In this document: positions 22,877 to 31,687 of the stretch, piece after piece
How positions within the stretch are numbered: position 1 is the first letter of the stretch
How the letters are laid out: each line of letters starts with the position of its first letter
NCBI GenBank assembly: GCA_035265935.1
Contig: DATFOC010000077.1
Location: 1-64,000, forward strand
Reading direction: 5' to 3'
DNA: 64,000 nt
Source: JACDAN01 sp035265935
Lineage (GTDB): Bacteria; Actinomycetota; Thermoleophilia; Gaiellales; Gaiellaceae
The notes under the pieces: generated by a model
What the model was told of the DNA's origin: nothing
Databases searched by the model: none
Seen by the model: only the letters and a program-made list of their open reading frames with translations
Program-made: the position numbers and the translations under genes

Positions 22877-23939
22877 CGCCGGCTCCGCGACCGACTGGGT
22901 CGCGTCGCTCAGTCCGTGGCCGGAAGAGTTCGGCCTCCACCGGATGCGGGAGCTTCTCGATCGACTCGGACATCCCGAGCGCCAGTACCCCGCGATTCAT
23001 GTGGTCGGGACGAACGGCAAGTCGACCGCGACACGGGCGATCGCCGCTCTATTACAGGCCGAGGGGAGGCGAGCGGGCGCTTATACGTCGCCGCACGTAA
23101 GCGGCTGGGCCGAGCGCATCTGGGCGGACGGCGGGGAGGCGGACTTCGAACAGGCCGTTGCGCGGATCAGGCCCGACGCGGTTGCTGCCGGCGCGACGCA
23201 GTTCGAGGCGCTCACTGCCGCGGCGCTCCTCGAGTTCGCCGAACGCAAGGTGGAGGTCGCGGTCGTCGAGGCGGGTCTGGGCGGGCGACTCGATGCCACC
23301 AACGTCGTGGACGCCGAGATCGTGCTTCTGACCAACGTTTCGCTCGAACACACCGAGGTACTCGGCGACACGATGGAGAAGATCGCGCGGGAGAAGCTTG
23401 CCGTGGCTCACGCGGCCAGAGTAGTTGTCCTGCCGGACAACCAGTACGAGGACTTGGTACCGAAGAGCGCCGAAGTTGTGACGGGTGATGCGCGAAAAAC
23501 GGTCGAAATCTTCCTCGGACGCGAAACCGACGCGCAGCCGCGCGTCACCCTCCCGGGCCGTCTCGAGCAGCGCGGCCGAGAGCTCTGGGACGGCGCGCAC
23601 ACGCCGGCCGGCACGGCGTGGCTCCGGGAGCGCATCGACGAGCCGATCGAGGTCGTCGTCGCCTCGATCCTGGCCGACAAGGACGTTGACGGCATGCTCG
23701 ACGACCTGGCTGCGCTTGCGCCGCGCCTGGTCGCAACGGCGTCCGACAACCCCCGTGCACTGCCCGCCGAGCAGCTCGCTGCGCGAGCCGCGCCACGCTT
23801 CGCACAGGTCGAGGTCGAGCGCGACCCGCACGTCGCACTCGCGCGTGCGCGACAATCCAGTACCGGGTCGATCCTCGTGACGGGCTCTCTGTATTTGCTC
23901 GCGAACCTGGCTAAGGCGGAGGAACAGGGCGTACGATGA
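22851..23939 (+). CDS. folC: Folylpolyglutamate/dihydrofolate synthase, shortened
   Basis: Adds glutamate to folates. Recognised by DWVASLSPWPEEFGLHRMRELL, the P-loop VVGTNGKSTATRAI, VVEAGLGGRLDATNV, LLTNVSLEHTEVLG and the C-terminal LWDGAHTPAG. It has about 362 residues against 420-450 in relatives: the stretch between the central LPxxGxHQ-type motif and the PGRLE motif is absent, so VTLPGRLEQ runs straight on. GTG at 22851 is chosen because it includes the conserved N-terminus; it overlaps valS by 26 nt. Ends with an ATGA overlap to the next tiny gene. Confidence 0.88.
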   Translation: MSSKLSPASAGSATDWVASLSPWPEEFGLHRMRELLDRLGHPERQYPAIHVVGTNGKSTATRAIAALLQAEGRRAGAYTSPHVSGWAERIWADGGEADFEQAVARIRPDAVAAGATQFEALTAAALLEFAERKVEVAVVEAGLGGRLDATNVVDAEIVLLTNVSLEHTEVLGDTMEKIAREKLAVAHAARVVVLPDNQYEDLVPKSAEVVTGDARKTVEIFLGRETDAQPRVTLPGRLEQRGRELWDGAHTPAGTAWLRERIDEPIEVVVASILADKDVDGMLDDLAALAPRLVATASDNPRALPAEQLAARAAPRFAQVEVERDPHVALARARQSSTGSILVTGSLYLLANLAKAEEQGVR

Positions 23940-24049
23940 CGAAGGTCGGTGAGCGGCTCAGCGTGTTCGCGGTCGCAGCCGCAGTCCTGCTGACGATCGT
24001 CGGGCTCGCGTTCGCCGCCGGATACGTCGTCGGGCAGCTGTTGTTGTGA
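23936..24049 (+). CDS. Tiny membrane protein (37 aa)
   Basis: ATG overlaps the folC stop (ATGA). 37 residues: short polar head MTKVGERLS then one membrane helix (VFAVAAAVLLTIVGLAFAAG) ending YVVGQLLL. Its tight placement between folC and the zinc-ribbon gene and its clean hydrophobic profile indicate a real gene. Function unknown. Confidence 0.7.
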   Translation: MTKVGERLSVFAVAAAVLLTIVGLAFAAGYVVGQLLL

Positions 24050-24058
24050 GGTGAGCGG

Positions 24059-24583
24059 GTGAGCGGAGACAACGAGAACGACTTCTTCGGGAGTCTCCAG
24101 GACTTCTTCGGCTCCGGCGCCTGGGATGTCGCCCGCAACCTCGGGATCTTCTTCCTCGTCGTCTTCTGGCTCGCGGTTGCGTACTGGGTCTTCAAGGACG
24201 CGCGGCGCCGCATCGAGGATCCGTGGCTGGTCGCGATGGCGACGATCCTCGGCCTGGTTCCGCCGTTCGTCGGCGCTCTGATCTACATGCTCTTCCGTCC
24301 CCCGGAATACCTCGAGGACGTGCGTGAACGTGAGCTCGAGATCAAGGCGATGGAGGAGCGTCTCGCCCGACGGGAGCTTCACTGTCCGGTCTGCCGGGCT
24401 CACGTCGAGGACTCGTACCTCGTCTGCCCCGTCTGCACGACGAAGCTGCGCCAGGCGTGCGTGAACTGCAAGGCGCCGCTGGAGACGCTCTGGCAGGTTT
24501 GTCCCTACTGCGAGACGCCGGTCGAGACGCCGACCACGATCGAGTTTCCGCCGGCGCCGCGGCGGGAGCGCCCCGGCGGCTAG
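24059..24583 (+). CDS. Membrane protein with double zinc ribbon
   Basis: 174 residues. Two membrane helices (about 29-45 and 58-80), then a cytoplasmic helix (REREL EIKAMEERLARR) and two zinc-ribbon units with four CxxC-type knuckles: CPVC, CPVC, CVNC and CPYC. The ribbons probably bind two zinc ions and mediate protein contacts. A zinc-ribbon membrane protein at this place between folC and ndk is seen in related actinobacteria (from memory); its role is not known. GTG start, 9 nt after the preceding tiny gene. Confidence 0.8.
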   Translation: MSGDNENDFFGSLQDFFGSGAWDVARNLGIFFLVVFWLAVAYWVFKDARRRIEDPWLVAMATILGLVPPFVGALIYMLFRPPEYLEDVRERELEIKAMEERLARRELHCPVCRAHVEDSYLVCPVCTTKLRQACVNCKAPLETLWQVCPYCETPVETPTTIEFPPAPRRERPGG

Positions 24584-24587
24584 CGGC

Positions 24588-24593
24588 TAGTCT
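24588..24593 (+). promoter_or_regulatory. -10 box (TAGTCT) for leaderless ndk
   Basis: TAGTCT lies 8 nt before the ndk GTG; no Shine-Dalgarno fits in the gap, so ndk can be transcribed as a leaderless mRNA. Confidence 0.45.
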
Positions 24594-24601
24594 GCCGCCC
24601 C

Positions 24602-25018
24602 GTGGCAGCGGAGCGGACACTCGTGCTCGTGAAGCCGGACGCGGTTCGCCGAGCACTGACGGGCGAGATCGTCGCGCGCTTCGAGCGGCGCGGCCTCGCG
24701 ATCAAGGCGGCGCGGCTGCTCACGGTCGACCGCTCGCTCGCCGAGGAGCACTATGCCGAGCACACGGAGAAGCCGTTCTTCGGCGAGCTCGTGGACTTCA
24801 TCATCTCGGGGCCGACGATGGCGCTCGTCCTCGAGGGGGCGGGCGCGATCGCGACCGTCCGGACGACGATGGGCGCGACCAACCCGGCCGACGCGGCGCC
24901 GGGAACGATCCGCGGTGACCTCTCGCTCTCCATGCCGGACAACCTCGTCCATGGCTCGGATTCGCCGGAGTCGGCAGAGCGCGAGATCGGCCTGTGGTTC
25001 CCCGATGAGTCACGCTGA
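24602..25018 (+). CDS. ndk: Nucleoside diphosphate kinase
   Basis: 138 residues, the standard length. Transfers the gamma phosphate between nucleoside triphosphates through a phosphohistidine; the active His is in the signature NLVHGSDSPESAEREI. The N-terminal TLVLVKPDAVRR strand and the MGATNPADAAPGTIRGD segment are intact. The GTG start opens the first strand correctly. The 3' end overlaps the next gene by 14 nt. Confidence 0.97.
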   Translation: MAAERTLVLVKPDAVRRALTGEIVARFERRGLAIKAARLLTVDRSLAEEHYAEHTEKPFFGELVDFIISGPTMALVLEGAGAIATVRTTMGATNPADAAPGTIRGDLSLSMPDNLVHGSDSPESAEREIGLWFPDESR

Positions 25019-25772
25019 CGATGCGCTGAAGAACCGCGAGGTCTGGACGAAGGCCAACGCGGAGTACACCGACCGAACAGCGCGCCAGGCCTGGGCCCAG
25101 GAAGAGATCGACTGGGGCATGTTCTCCGGCCCCGAGTCCGAGATCGGCGCGCTCGGCGAGGTCGGCGGGAGGGACGTGATCGAGCTTGGGTGCGGCACCG
25201 CCTACTTCGGCGCCTGGCTCGCCAGGCGCGGCGCGCGCGTCACGGGCGTCGACGTCACGCCCGCGCAGCTCGAGACCGCCCGCCGGATGCAGGAGGAGTT
25301 CGACCTCCACTTCCCGCTGATCGAGGCCAGCGCCGAGGAGGTGCCGCTGCCGGACGCGAGCTTCGATCTCGCCGTATCAGAGTACGGCGCTTCGATCTGG
25401 TGCGATCCCGACCGCTGGATCGGCGAGGCCGCGAGGCTCCTCCGGCCGGGAGGCCGGCTGGTCTTCCTCTGCAACTCCCCGCTGTCCATCCTGTGCGCGC
25501 CGGACGAGGGCAAGGTCGAGGAGCGGCTCCTGCGGCCGTACACGGATTTCGGCCGGATGGAGTGGCCCGGGGAGGACGAGGGCGTCAACTATCACCTCCC
25601 GCACGGCGAGATGATTCGTGTGCTCGGCGAAAAGGGCTTCGTCGTCGAGGCGCTGCACGAGCGACTGGCGCCGGACTCGACGACGGATCACGAGTACTAC
25701 GACTTCGTCCCCGCCGAGTGGGCGCGCCGGTGGCCTGCCGAGGAGGTCTGGGTTGCCCGAAAGAGCGTCTGA
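25005..25772 (+). CDS. Class I SAM-dependent methyltransferase, copy 1
   Basis: 255 residues. Methyltransferase_11-type fold: motif I VIELGCGTAYFGAWLA, motif II acid in VTGVDVTPAQLE, motif III LIEASAEEVPLPDASFDL and post-motif RLLRPGGRLVFLC. Substrate unknown. The ATG at 25005 overlaps ndk. It is a paralogue of the next gene with the same C-terminal signature (EWARRWPAEEVWVARK versus EWARRWPSESIWKARK), so the pair came from tandem duplication. Confidence 0.85.
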   Translation: MSHADDALKNREVWTKANAEYTDRTARQAWAQEEIDWGMFSGPESEIGALGEVGGRDVIELGCGTAYFGAWLARRGARVTGVDVTPAQLETARRMQEEFDLHFPLIEASAEEVPLPDASFDLAVSEYGASIWCDPDRWIGEAARLLRPGGRLVFLCNSPLSILCAPDEGKVEERLLRPYTDFGRMEWPGEDEGVNYHLPHGEMIRVLGEKGFVVEALHERLAPDSTTDHEYYDFVPAEWARRWPAEEVWVARKSV

Positions 25773-26511
25773 GCACGCGCAGACGAACCGGGCCTACTGG
25801 GACCGGACGAGCGACGAGTATCAACAGCGGCACCGTGAGTTCATCGGGCGTCCGGAGCCGCGCTGGGGCGTCTGGCAGATCCGCGAATCGGAGCTCGACG
25901 TGCTCGGCGAGATCGACGGCAAGGACGTCCTCGAACTCGGCTGCGGCGCCGCGCACTGGTCGATCCTGCTCGCGAAGCAGGGAGCGCGGCCGGTCGGCCT
26001 CGACAACTCCGCGCGCCAGCTCGAGCATGCGCGCGAGCGGCTGGCTGAGGCCGGCGTCGACTTCCCGCTCGTCCATGCGAGCGCGGAGGACATTCCACTT
26101 CCCGATCAGAGCTTCGATGTCGTGTTCTGCGACCACGGGGGTTTCACGTTCGCGGATCCGTACAAGGTCGTGCCCGAGGCGGCGCGCCTCCTTCGGCCGG
26201 GCGGGCTTCTCGCCTTCAGCCACTCGAGTCCGTTCGTCGCCGTCTGCGAGGGCGAGGACGAGCGCGTGCACCCGGCGCTGACACGCGACTACTTCGGGTT
26301 GCACGAGCAGGACCACGGCGACGTCGTCACCTACGAGCTCCCCTACGGCGAGTGGATCCGGCTGTTCCGATCGAACGGCTTCATTGTCGAGGACCTGATC
26401 GAGCCGCGGCCCGAGCCGGACGCGACGTCGACCTACTGGGACGACGAGGAACGAGAGTGGGCGAGGCGCTGGCCGTCCGAGTCGATCTGGAAGGCCCGTA
26501 AAGCCGCGTGA
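25753..26511 (+). CDS. Class I SAM-dependent methyltransferase, copy 2
   Basis: 252 residues from TTG 25753, chosen because a perfect AGGAGG lies 6 nt upstream and because the conserved N-terminus (TNRAYWDRTSDEYQQRH) follows. Motif I VLELGCGAAHWSILLA, HASAEDIPLPDQSFDVV and RLLRPGGLLAFSHS are intact. It overlaps copy 1 by 20 nt and is itself overlapped by the maf start, so the three are translated together. The substrate is unknown; divergence from copy 1 is large enough to suggest different substrates. Confidence 0.85.
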   Translation: MPERASEHAQTNRAYWDRTSDEYQQRHREFIGRPEPRWGVWQIRESELDVLGEIDGKDVLELGCGAAHWSILLAKQGARPVGLDNSARQLEHARERLAEAGVDFPLVHASAEDIPLPDQSFDVVFCDHGGFTFADPYKVVPEAARLLRPGGLLAFSHSSPFVAVCEGEDERVHPALTRDYFGLHEQDHGDVVTYELPYGEWIRLFRSNGFIVEDLIEPRPEPDATSTYWDDEEREWARRWPSESIWKARKAA

Positions 26512-27080
26512 GCGTGCCGCCTGCGCCGCCGCTGATCCTGGCGTCGCGCAGTCCGCAGCGCCACGCGGTCCTCACCCAGTTGGCAATCCCGCACGAGGTC
26601 GTCCTCCCCGACTACGAAGAGCAGGCCGACGATCCGGTCGAGCACGCCGCCGGCAAGGCGCGCTCGCTCGCCGGTCTGGCCGACGAGCGGCCGGTGCTCG
26701 GGGTTGACACGGTCGTGCTCTGCGACGGCGAGGTCCTCGCCAAGCCGGCCGACGCGGCGGACGCCGAGCGAATGCTCGAGACGCTCTCTGGCAAGACCCA
26801 CGAGGTCGCGTCCGGCCTGTGCCTTCGCACCCACGCGTGGGAGGAGCTGCACAGGGAGACGACGCGCGTGACGTTTCGCCCGCTCAACGCGCGGGATATC
26901 GCGCACTACCTAGCGGCGGAGGAGTGGCGCGAGCGCGCCGGTGCGTATGCCATCCAGGGCCTCGGCGCCTCGCTCGTCGAGCGAATCGAGGGCGACTACC
27001 TGAACGTGGTGGGCCTGCCGGCCGCTCTGCTCGTACGCCTGCTTGCAGGACGTTTCGGTGGGATCTACGGATTTGGATAG
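26508..27080 (+). CDS. maf: Maf-family nucleotide pyrophosphatase
   Basis: 190 residues. Hydrolyses non-canonical NTPs (dTTP/UTP or modified pyrimidines) to NMP and PPi. N-terminal signature LILASRSPQRHAVL with the phosphate-binding Ser-Arg-Ser, the catalytic-region LGVDTVVLCDGEVLAKPAD, SGKTHEVASGL, and the C-terminal GAYAIQGLGASLVERIEGDYLNVVGLP. GTG start overlaps the previous stop (GTGA). Maf next to mreB is the usual order and fits its link to septum and shape genes. Confidence 0.93.
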   Translation: MSVPPAPPLILASRSPQRHAVLTQLAIPHEVVLPDYEEQADDPVEHAAGKARSLAGLADERPVLGVDTVVLCDGEVLAKPADAADAERMLETLSGKTHEVASGLCLRTHAWEELHRETTRVTFRPLNARDIAHYLAAEEWRERAGAYAIQGLGASLVERIEGDYLNVVGLPAALLVRLLAGRFGGIYGFG

Positions 27081-27100
27081 CTAGACTCGGCGCTCGGGAG

Positions 27101-28153
27101 ATGGGGCTCTTCGGGTACCTCAACGGCTTCGGCGGCCGCGACATGGCGGTGGACCTGGGCACCGCGAACACGCTGGTGTACGTGCGCGGTCGTGGGATCG
27201 TGCTCAGCGAGCCGTCCGTCGTCGCGATCGACCAGCGTTCCGGGGAGGTGCACGCGGTCGGCGTCGAGGCGAAACGGATGCTCGGCCGGACGCCGGGCAC
27301 GATCTCCGCGATCCGTCCTCTGAAGGACGGCGTCATCGCCGACTTCGACGTCACCGAGCAGATGCTCCGCCACTTCATCCAGAAGGTCCACCAGCACCGG
27401 TTCGCGCACCCGAGGGTCGTCGTCTGCGTCCCGTCCGGCGTCACCGGCGTCGAGAAGCGGGCGGTCGAGGAAGCGACGTTGAGCGCCGGCGCTCGGGAAG
27501 CCCACCTGATCGAGGAGCCGATGGCTGCTGCGATCGGCGCCGGGCTCCCCGTCTCCGAGCCGACCGGGAACATGATCGTGGACGTCGGCGGCGGGACGAC
27601 CGAGGTCGCGGTCATCTCGCTCGGCGGGATCGTCGTCTCCCAGAGCCTCCGCGTCGGCGGTGACGAGATGGACGAGGCGATCATCAACCACACCAAGCGC
27701 GAGTACAAGCTGCTCATCGGCAACCAGACCGCCGAGGAGATCAAGCTCGAGATCGGCTCCGCGTTCCGGCTGAGGGACGAGGTTCAGGCCGAGGTTCGGG
27801 GCCGCGACATGCTCACGGGCCTCCCGAAGACGGTGATCATGAGCTCCGACGAGGTCAGGCACGCGCTCGAGGAGCCCGTCAACCAGATCGTCGATGCGAT
27901 CAAGTCGACGCTGGACAAGACGCCGCCCGAGCTCGCCGCCGACATCATGGATCGCGGGATCGTCCTCGCGGGCGGTGGGGCACTGCTGAGCGGGCTCGAC
28001 GAGCGCCTGCGCCACGAGACCCAGATGCCGGTCCAGCTGGCCGAGTCGCCGCTAACCTGCGTCGCCGTCGGCTCCGGTCGCAGCCTCGAGCTGATCGAGG
28101 TCATGCAGCGAACTAGCAAGAGCGCCAAGAGCCGCAACGGCTACCGGCGCTAG
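27101..28153 (+). CDS. mreB: Rod shape-determining actin homologue MreB
   Basis: 350 residues. Actin/Hsp70 fold: phosphate 1 loop DMAVDLGTANTLVYVRGRGI, phosphate 2 loop MIVDVGGGTTEVAVISLGG, and adenosine motif GIVLAGGGALLSGLDERL. The N-terminal FGYLNGFGGRD is short and amphipathic, as in membrane-attached MreB. It polymerises under the membrane and organises the elongasome with MreC, MreD, PBP2 and RodA encoded downstream. ATG at 27101 follows GGGAG; a TAGACT -10 box lies 13 nt upstream. Confidence 0.96.
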   Translation: MGLFGYLNGFGGRDMAVDLGTANTLVYVRGRGIVLSEPSVVAIDQRSGEVHAVGVEAKRMLGRTPGTISAIRPLKDGVIADFDVTEQMLRHFIQKVHQHRFAHPRVVVCVPSGVTGVEKRAVEEATLSAGAREAHLIEEPMAAAIGAGLPVSEPTGNMIVDVGGGTTEVAVISLGGIVVSQSLRVGGDEMDEAIINHTKREYKLLIGNQTAEEIKLEIGSAFRLRDEVQAEVRGRDMLTGLPKTVIMSSDEVRHALEEPVNQIVDAIKSTLDKTPPELAADIMDRGIVLAGGGALLSGLDERLRHETQMPVQLAESPLTCVAVGSGRSLELIEVMQRTSKSAKSRNGYRR

Positions 28154-28210
28154 AAGCCTACGGCTCCTAGAGTCAGATTCTTCATTTCATGCGTCTTCCT
28201 CTCTGTTTCC

Positions 28211-28216
28211 TAAACT
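28211..28216 (+). promoter_or_regulatory. -10 box (TAAACT) for leaderless mreC
   Basis: TAAACT sits 8 nt before the mreC GTG in the 71-nt mreB-mreC gap, which is unusually pyrimidine-rich. No Shine-Dalgarno is present. Confidence 0.45.
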
Positions 28217-28224
28217 GATCTCTC

Positions 28225-29178
28225 GTGCCACGTAACCGCTCACTGCGGCTGGCGGCACTGGGCTCGACGGTTCAGCGGGCCGCATCCCCGCCGTATCCCT
28301 CGTCGCGAGCGGCGGGTGCGCTGCGCCGACGGCTCGTTGCCGCCGTGCTCGTCGTCGTCTCGATCGCGATGCTGACGCTGTACTTCCGCGAGGCGCAGAG
28401 CGGGCCGATGCACAGCGTCCAGGGCGCCGTGGCCGGCGTCCTGCACCCGTTCCAGGTCGGCGCCGAGCGCGTCGCGAGGCCGTTTCGCGACGCCTACGGC
28501 TGGACGGCCGGCCTGGTCAATGCCCGCTCGGAGAACGAGGAGCTCCGGAAGGACCTCCAGCTGCTGCGCCTCCAGGCGATCCAGAACCAGACGGCAGCGC
28601 GAGAGAACGTCGATCTTCGCCGAGCGCTCCGCTACGTCAGCGGGCCGAGCTTCCCGCGGGACTACGACGGGATCGCGGCGAGCGTGACGTCGCATGCGAC
28701 CGGCGAGTGGGAGCAGTCGCTCGTGATCTCGGCCGGCCGGCGCAACGGCGTCAGGCTCGACGACCCGGTCGTCTCGAGCGAGGGCTACCTGGTCGGGCAG
28801 GTGACGAAGGTGACACGCACGAGCTCGGAGGTCACGTTGCTCACGGACAGCACCAGCTCGGTCACCGCCCTCGACGTGGCCACCGACACCGTGGGCGTCC
28901 TCGAGATCGGAGAGGGGCCCGATCGCCCCTTCGAGCTCAACCGAGTGCCGAAGGAGAAGGTCGTCGAGAGGGGCGACACGATCTCCACCGCGGGACGACG
29001 GTTCGGCCGGCTCGGGTCGCTCTTCCCGCAGGGCATACCGATCGGATCCGTGAAGCACGTCGGCCAGACCGACATCGAGAACTTCCAGCAGATCCAGGTG
29101 GATCCGTTCGTGGACTTCTCGTCGCTGGACACCCTGGTGGTGCTGGTTCCGAAGGAGAACCGGGCCGACACGCCGTGA
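28225..29178 (+). CDS. mreC: Rod shape-determining protein MreC
   Basis: 317 residues. A basic cytoplasmic head of about 35 residues, one transmembrane helix (LVAAVLVVVSIAMLTLYF), a coiled coil (ARSENEELRKDLQLLRLQAI) and the periplasmic double beta-barrel (VISAGRRNGVRLDDPVVSSEGYLVGQV ... DTISTAGRRFGRLGSLFPQGIPIG). It bridges MreB and the PBP2-RodA synthase. Its stop overlaps the mreD GTG. The GTG start is leaderless-type. Confidence 0.94.
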   Translation: MPRNRSLRLAALGSTVQRAASPPYPSSRAAGALRRRLVAAVLVVVSIAMLTLYFREAQSGPMHSVQGAVAGVLHPFQVGAERVARPFRDAYGWTAGLVNARSENEELRKDLQLLRLQAIQNQTAARENVDLRRALRYVSGPSFPRDYDGIAASVTSHATGEWEQSLVISAGRRNGVRLDDPVVSSEGYLVGQVTKVTRTSSEVTLLTDSTSSVTALDVATDTVGVLEIGEGPDRPFELNRVPKEKVVERGDTISTAGRRFGRLGSLFPQGIPIGSVKHVGQTDIENFQQIQVDPFVDFSSLDTLVVLVPKENRADTP

Positions 29179-29690
29179 CCGGTGACGTCTTCAAGACGGC
29201 GATCGCCTTCTTCGTCGCCGTGGTCGTCCAGGCCACGATCGTCTCGTCGGTGGCCCCGGGCGGCGGCAAGGCCGATCTCGTTCTCGTCACCCTCGCGGCG
29301 GTCGCCCTGCTTCGCGGGTCGATCTTCGGGGCGATCGCCGGGTTCTACGCCGGCTTCCTGCTCGACGCGGCGAACCTCGACACGCTCGGCGTCAGCTCCC
29401 TGCTGCTCTGCCTCGCGGGCTACTGGATCGGGCGTTACGGCGAGACCACCGGTCGGGACCGCGCCCACGCCCCGCTCGTGTCGATCGCCGTCGTAACCGT
29501 CCTCTCCGCGTTCGGCGCGCTCGCTCTCCACGCGATGCTCGGCGAATCCGTTTCCGTCCAGGCGGGGCTGCGTGCTCTGCCGGCGCAGATCTTGCTGAAC
29601 CTGCTGCTCACCGTCCCGGTGTACGCCCTCGCCCGGCGCCTCTTCGCGCCCGGCACCCGCCACCCGATCAAGGACGTCGAGTTCGGCTAA
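29175..29690 (+). CDS. mreD: Rod shape-determining protein MreD
   Basis: 171 residues, five predicted membrane helices (for example AIAFFVAVVVQATIVSSV, ADLVLVTLAAVALLRGS, IFGAIAGFYAGFLLDAA with the family's conserved Asp). GTG start overlaps the mreC stop (GTGA) and its TAA overlaps the mrdA ATG, so mreBCD-mrdA-rodA are strictly coupled. MreD is the small membrane partner of MreC. Confidence 0.92.
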   Translation: MTGDVFKTAIAFFVAVVVQATIVSSVAPGGGKADLVLVTLAAVALLRGSIFGAIAGFYAGFLLDAANLDTLGVSSLLLCLAGYWIGRYGETTGRDRAHAPLVSIAVVTVLSAFGALALHAMLGESVSVQAGLRALPAQILLNLLLTVPVYALARRLFAPGTRHPIKDVEFG

Positions 29691-31687
29691 TGGCTTCGAT
29701 CACCCGTATCCCGCCGCGGACCCGCTTCATGCCGCGCGACCCGCGAGTGGAGGAGCCGTACCGGATGACGCCGGCGATGGCGCTGCGGCTCGGCGTGCTC
29801 GGCGCGATCGTCCTCTTCGCGTTCGCCGTGCTCTTCTTCCGACTCTGGGCGCTCCAGGTGCTCGCCGGCGACCAGTACCTCGCCGCCGCGCAGGACAACC
29901 AGCTGCGCACGGTCAGGATCGACGCGGCGCGTGGGCCGATCCTCGACTACAAGGGCCGCCTGCTCATCTCGAACCGGATCGGCACCGCCGCTCAGGTCTG
30001 GACGGCGTACATGCCGCGCCGCGGCCGGGAGCGGATGCTGCGCCGGCTCTCGGCGATCCTGATCGTCCCGGTGCCGGAGCTCCGGAGGCTGCTGCGCGAG
30101 CACAAGGGCGATCCACTCACGCCGGTGACGCTGAAAGAGGATCTCAGCCAGGAGGAGATCTTCTACCTCAAGGAGCACCGGAGGGACTTCCCCGGCCTCG
30201 AGCTGAACGACATCCACCTCCGCGACTACCGGTACGGGTCACTCGCGCCGCAGATCCTCGGCCATGTGGGAGACGTGACGGAGGACCAGCTGAAGGCCGG
30301 CCGCTACCGCCACGGGGATACCGTCGGCCAGGCAGGCCTCGAGTTCTCCTACGACCGCTTCCTCCGCGGGACGGCCGGCCTGGCCGAGCTGCGCGTGGAC
30401 TCGATGGGGCGCCCGCGCTCGAAGCCATTGCGGAGCGAGCAGCCGCAGCCGGGCCTCGCGCTGCGGACGACGCTCGACGCGAAGCTGCAGCGCGCGGCCG
30501 AGGACGCGCTCGAGTACGGCATCCAGGTCGCCCGCGAGAACAAGAGCTGGTACGCGAACGCCGGAGCCGCAGTCGCGATCGACCCGCGCACCGGAGCGAT
30601 CCGCGCGATGGCGACCAACCCCACGTACGACCCGCGGGTGTACGTGGGCAAGGCGAAGCCGGCGAAGCTCCGGTCGCTGATCGATCCCAAGGCTGCCGAG
30701 GAGGCCAACTACCCGGGCCTGAACCGCGCGACGTCCGGCTTCTACCCGCCGGGCTCGACGTTCAAGCCGGTCACTGCCCTCGCTGCGATGCGCGAGCAGC
30801 TGGTGGGGCCGTACGAGCCGCTGTCCTGCACGGGGAGGATGGAGATCGACGGGACGACCTTCCGGAACTGGAACCCGTACGTGAACGAGGCGATGGACCT
30901 GCCGACCGCGCTCGCTGCCTCGTGCGACACCTACTTCTACCAACTGGGCCTCGAGTTCTACGGCCTCCCGCCGGAGTACGGCAGCCCGCTCCAGAAGTGG
31001 GCCTCGGCGTTCGGTTTCGGCAAGGCGACAGGGCTGGACGTGGGCGGTGAGGCGACCGGCCTCCTCCCCACACCGGAATGGCGGCGCAAGACGTACACGA
31101 AGAAGCGGTATCCGCAGACCTGGGAGATCGACCGGCTGTGGAAGTCCGGCGATTCGGTGCAGCTCGCGATCGGCCAGAAGGACCTGCTCGTCACGCCGCT
31201 CCAGATGGCTCGTTTCTACGCACTGCTCGCGAACGGCGGCAAGCTGGTCACGCCGCACCTCGTCTCCAGCGTGGAGCAGCCCGGGAACTCCGGCGCGATC
31301 AAGGCGGTCTTCTCGCCGGCACCGAAGGACGTGAACGTCGACCCCGCCGAGCTGAACGTGATCGAGGACGGGCTCTTCCGGGCGACGCACGCGTCCTACG
31401 GGACGTCGGCAGGCGTCTTCGGCGCCTTTCCAGTCCCGATCGCCGGCAAGACGGGGACGGCTGAGAAGGCCGTCGATGTTGACGGCGACGGTTACGCGCA
31501 GATGGTCGACCAGTCCTGGTGGTGCGGCTACGGCCCGACCGACAAGACCCCGGAGCTCGTCGTGTGTGTCGTGATCGAGAACGGCGGCCACGGAAGCACG
31601 GCCGCGGCGCCGGCGGCGCTGAAGATCTTCGAGCGCCACTTCGGGCAAGAGGCACCTGTCGTCGAGACCGCCGTGGAGACGGACTAA
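29690..31687 (+). CDS. mrdA: Penicillin-binding protein 2 (elongasome transpeptidase)
   Basis: 665 residues, class B PBP. One N-terminal membrane helix (about 33-55), the pedestal/dimerisation domain (ARGPILDYKGRLL, LGHVGDVTED, GQAGLEFSYDRFLRG), then the transpeptidase domain with SxxK at Ser356 (GSTFKP), the SxN-type motif as SCDTYF, and KTG at about residue 587 (AGKTGTAEK). Cross-links peptidoglycan during side-wall growth with RodA encoded immediately downstream (TAATG overlap). The SCD variant in place of SxN is usual for PBP2. Confidence 0.95.
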   Translation: MASITRIPPRTRFMPRDPRVEEPYRMTPAMALRLGVLGAIVLFAFAVLFFRLWALQVLAGDQYLAAAQDNQLRTVRIDAARGPILDYKGRLLISNRIGTAAQVWTAYMPRRGRERMLRRLSAILIVPVPELRRLLREHKGDPLTPVTLKEDLSQEEIFYLKEHRRDFPGLELNDIHLRDYRYGSLAPQILGHVGDVTEDQLKAGRYRHGDTVGQAGLEFSYDRFLRGTAGLAELRVDSMGRPRSKPLRSEQPQPGLALRTTLDAKLQRAAEDALEYGIQVARENKSWYANAGAAVAIDPRTGAIRAMATNPTYDPRVYVGKAKPAKLRSLIDPKAAEEANYPGLNRATSGFYPPGSTFKPVTALAAMREQLVGPYEPLSCTGRMEIDGTTFRNWNPYVNEAMDLPTALAASCDTYFYQLGLEFYGLPPEYGSPLQKWASAFGFGKATGLDVGGEATGLLPTPEWRRKTYTKKRYPQTWEIDRLWKSGDSVQLAIGQKDLLVTPLQMARFYALLANGGKLVTPHLVSSVEQPGNSGAIKAVFSPAPKDVNVDPAELNVIEDGLFRATHASYGTSAGVFGAFPVPIAGKTGTAEKAVDVDGDGYAQMVDQSWWCGYGPTDKTPELVVCVVIENGGHGSTAAAPAALKIFERHFGQEAPVVETAVETD

